DNA of 8,176 nucleotides from positions 1-8,176 of the forward strand of contig CAZYTO010000262.1 in assembly GCA_964650405.1 (NCBI GenBank), written 5' to 3'. The translations under genes and the position numbers were made by a program. The stretch's first letter is position 1. Every line of letters begins with the position of its first letter. This document shows, piece after piece, positions 5,931 through 8,176 of the stretch. The notes below the pieces were generated by a model. The model was not told the DNA's origin and did not search any database. It saw only the letters and a list, made by a program, of their open reading frames with translations. The stretch is from CAZYTO01 sp964650405 (GTDB lineage Bacteria; Acidobacteriota; Thermoanaerobaculia; Gp7-AA8).

Positions 5931-6341
5931 ATGAGGCTGTTCGATACGTCACAAACCACGCTTTTGCGCGTCGCGGCATTCCTGGTTGATGCCCTCACGC
6001 TGGCCCTCGTCCTGATGCTCCCCTCGTCCCTCGTCAGCTATGCCGTCGCCTGGATCGGCGGTTCCGTCAAGGCCATCTCCATCGTCTGGGCGATAGCCAT
6101 CGGCATCCTGATGCTCGGTCTCCTCGTGCGGGACGGCTACCGCGGCCGCTCGCTCGGCAAGCAGCTCCTCGGCCTGCGCCTGCTCACACCCCGCGGCGAA
6201 GGCTGCGGCTGGGGCCGGTCGCTCGTGCGCAACCTCCCGCTCATCATTCCCGGCTGGAACCTGATCGAGGTCGTGATGGTGTTTGCCGGCAAAGCGCGGA
6301 CCGGGGACCGGATCGCGCGGACGACCGTGACGGAGGAGTAG
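5931..6341 (+). CDS. RDD-family small membrane protein
   Basis: The product has 136 residues from ATG 5931, chosen because AAGGG lies six bases upstream and MRLFDTSQ directly precedes the family's first helix. An in-frame ATG at 5880 would overlap the divergent lipoprotein gene's start. RDD hallmarks are Arg13 and Asp20 in the first helix (LLRVAAFLVDALTLALV), GRSLGKQLLGLRLL (72-85) and the closing KARTGDRIARTTV. Three hydrophobic spans lie at about 12-40, 49-66 and 104-119. RDD proteins are small inner-membrane proteins of mostly unknown function; some are linked to ion exchange. The gene is convergent with yigZ, with only 11 bases between the two stops. Confidence 0.9.
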   Translation: MRLFDTSQTTLLRVAAFLVDALTLALVLMLPSSLVSYAVAWIGGSVKAISIVWAIAIGILMLGLLVRDGYRGRSLGKQLLGLRLLTPRGEGCGWGRSLVRNLPLIIPGWNLIEVVMVFAGKARTGDRIARTTVTEE

Positions 6342-6352
6342 GCGTTCAGCGA

Positions 6353-6936
6353 TCAGCGAACCGCGAGCCTCTTCTCCGTCAACGCCTTCCGGAACGCCTC
6401 TGCAAGCGACTCGCGGACATCGAACGAGAAGACGTTCTGCTCCTGGCCGTACTCTTCGCCGATGAGGACGACGTCCGGCGGTGCTACGAGGCGATAGAGG
6501 TCGCTCAGACGCTCAAAAGGGACGATCACTTCGATTCGTTGGTAGAGGTAGCGGTGGGTGCGGGAGCATCGCGCAGGGCGGCCGCCGCGCTGTCGTGATA
6601 AGCGCGCGAGAGGCCGCCGGTACCGAGCTTCACGCCGCCGTACCAGCGGACGACCACCACGCCGGTGTCGTGCAGGCCCGCGCCTTTGATGGCATTCGCG
6701 ATCGGTTTGCCGGCGGTGCCGTTCGGCTCACCGGCATCGCTGCTGCGATCCGGTCCGGCGAAGGGGCGGAACGCCCAGCAGTGATGGGTGGCGTCGTGAT
6801 GCTTCTTCCCGGCAGCGACGAGCTCCTCCAGGAACTCACCGATTGTCGCCGCGGGAACGGCGATGCCGAGGAACTCGGAACGCTCGACCTTGATGCGTGC
6901 CGCGGCGCGCCCGGTGAGCGTGAGGTAGTGATCCAC
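6353..6936 (-). pseudogene. yigZ: yigZ (IMPACT/UPF0029 family), frameshifted
   Basis: The first frame (6526-6936) encodes 136 residues carrying the UPF0029 N-terminal domain: KKHHDATHHCWAF (44-56), then AGEPNGTAGKPI (68-79) and the signature VVVVRWYGGVKLGTGGLSRAY (93-113, split here only for reading). It stops soon after, at NESK. The missing C-terminal domain is present in the -1 frame at 6559-6353: 68 codons starting THRYLYQRIEVIVPFERLSD, containing GEEYGQEQNVFSFDV and ending in a normal stop. Together they would make about 194 residues, close to the usual length near 200. A one-base loss or two-base gain near 6555-6575 explains it. The start is GTG with no ribosome site. Either the gene is recently broken or the base call is wrong; I see no classic slippery heptamer. 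Confidence 0.85.
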
Positions 6937-6942
6937 CGCGCG

Positions 6943-6950
6943 ACTATAAT
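6943..6950. promoter_or_regulatory. Symmetric -10 element between yigZ and eno
   Basis: ACTATAAT contains TATAAT on the plus strand (6945-6950) and TATAGT on the minus strand (6948 down to 6943). The divergent starts are only 23 bases apart. Counting seven bases beyond each hexamer puts transcript starts near 6957 for eno (ATG 6960) and at 6936 for yigZ (its GTG). Neither gene has a Shine-Dalgarno, so both messages may be leaderless. No good -35 is present for either direction. Confidence 0.55.
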
Positions 6951-6959
6951 CCGCGCCGC

Positions 6960-8176
<1,217 letters not shown>

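Noticed and set aside
5166..5989. Frames on both strands across the DUF4097-type gene (219 and 273 codons)
   Set aside because: Both arise from the repeated VNG-coding DNA read in other frames; only the lipoprotein frame has a signal peptide and repeat logic.
6526..6560. Programmed -1 frameshifting in yigZ
   Set aside because: No X-XXY-YYZ slippery heptamer or clear downstream structure is visible near the junction, and the family is not known for recoding; an indel is simpler.

Overview
This is a GC-rich bacterial window with dense genes on both strands. It holds nine protein-coding loci: two run off the edges and one is broken by a frameshift. The mix is a GAF-like regulator, an FmdB zinc ribbon, an EcsC-like protein, a large GT-C-like membrane protein, a DUF4097-type lipoprotein, and housekeeping yigZ and eno. 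With the GC-rich codon use, this suggests an uncultured Acidobacteriota-like or similar environmental bacterium. That placement is inference from gene flavour, not from a marker gene. I see no rRNA, tRNA, CRISPR array, transposase, phage gene or defence system.

Layout. Positions 1-747 (-) are the N-terminal part of a coiled-coil plus GAF-like protein. It is divergent from 834-1430 (+), a lipoprotein with a TPR-like helical region and a BamE/SmpA-like C-terminal domain. Next, on the + strand, come an FmdB-type zinc ribbon with a repetitive KSES tail (1601-1972) and, 12 bases later, an EcsC-like protein (1985-2626). A small conserved-looking gene (2839-3141, +) follows. It sits between two copies of a REP-doublet-like palindromic element (2631-2785 and 3153-3294). 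A 516-residue polytopic membrane protein of GT-C-like architecture lies on the - strand (3305-4855). Upstream of it is a DUF4097-type lipoprotein (4994-5881, -), head-to-head with a small RDD-family membrane protein (5931-6341, +). The RDD gene converges on a frameshifted yigZ (6353-6936, -). Only 23 bases separate the yigZ start from eno (6960 to the window end, +).

The genes do not form one pathway. The exported or membrane proteins (two lipoproteins, the GT-C-like protein, the RDD protein and perhaps the EcsC-like protein) point to a diderm cell envelope, but no complex can be assigned. The observations most worth following are the paired palindromic elements, where compensating base changes support arm-level hairpins; the yigZ frameshift; and the compact symmetric -10 promoter between yigZ and eno, where neither gene has a Shine-Dalgarno. 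I found no convincing new multi-gene system.
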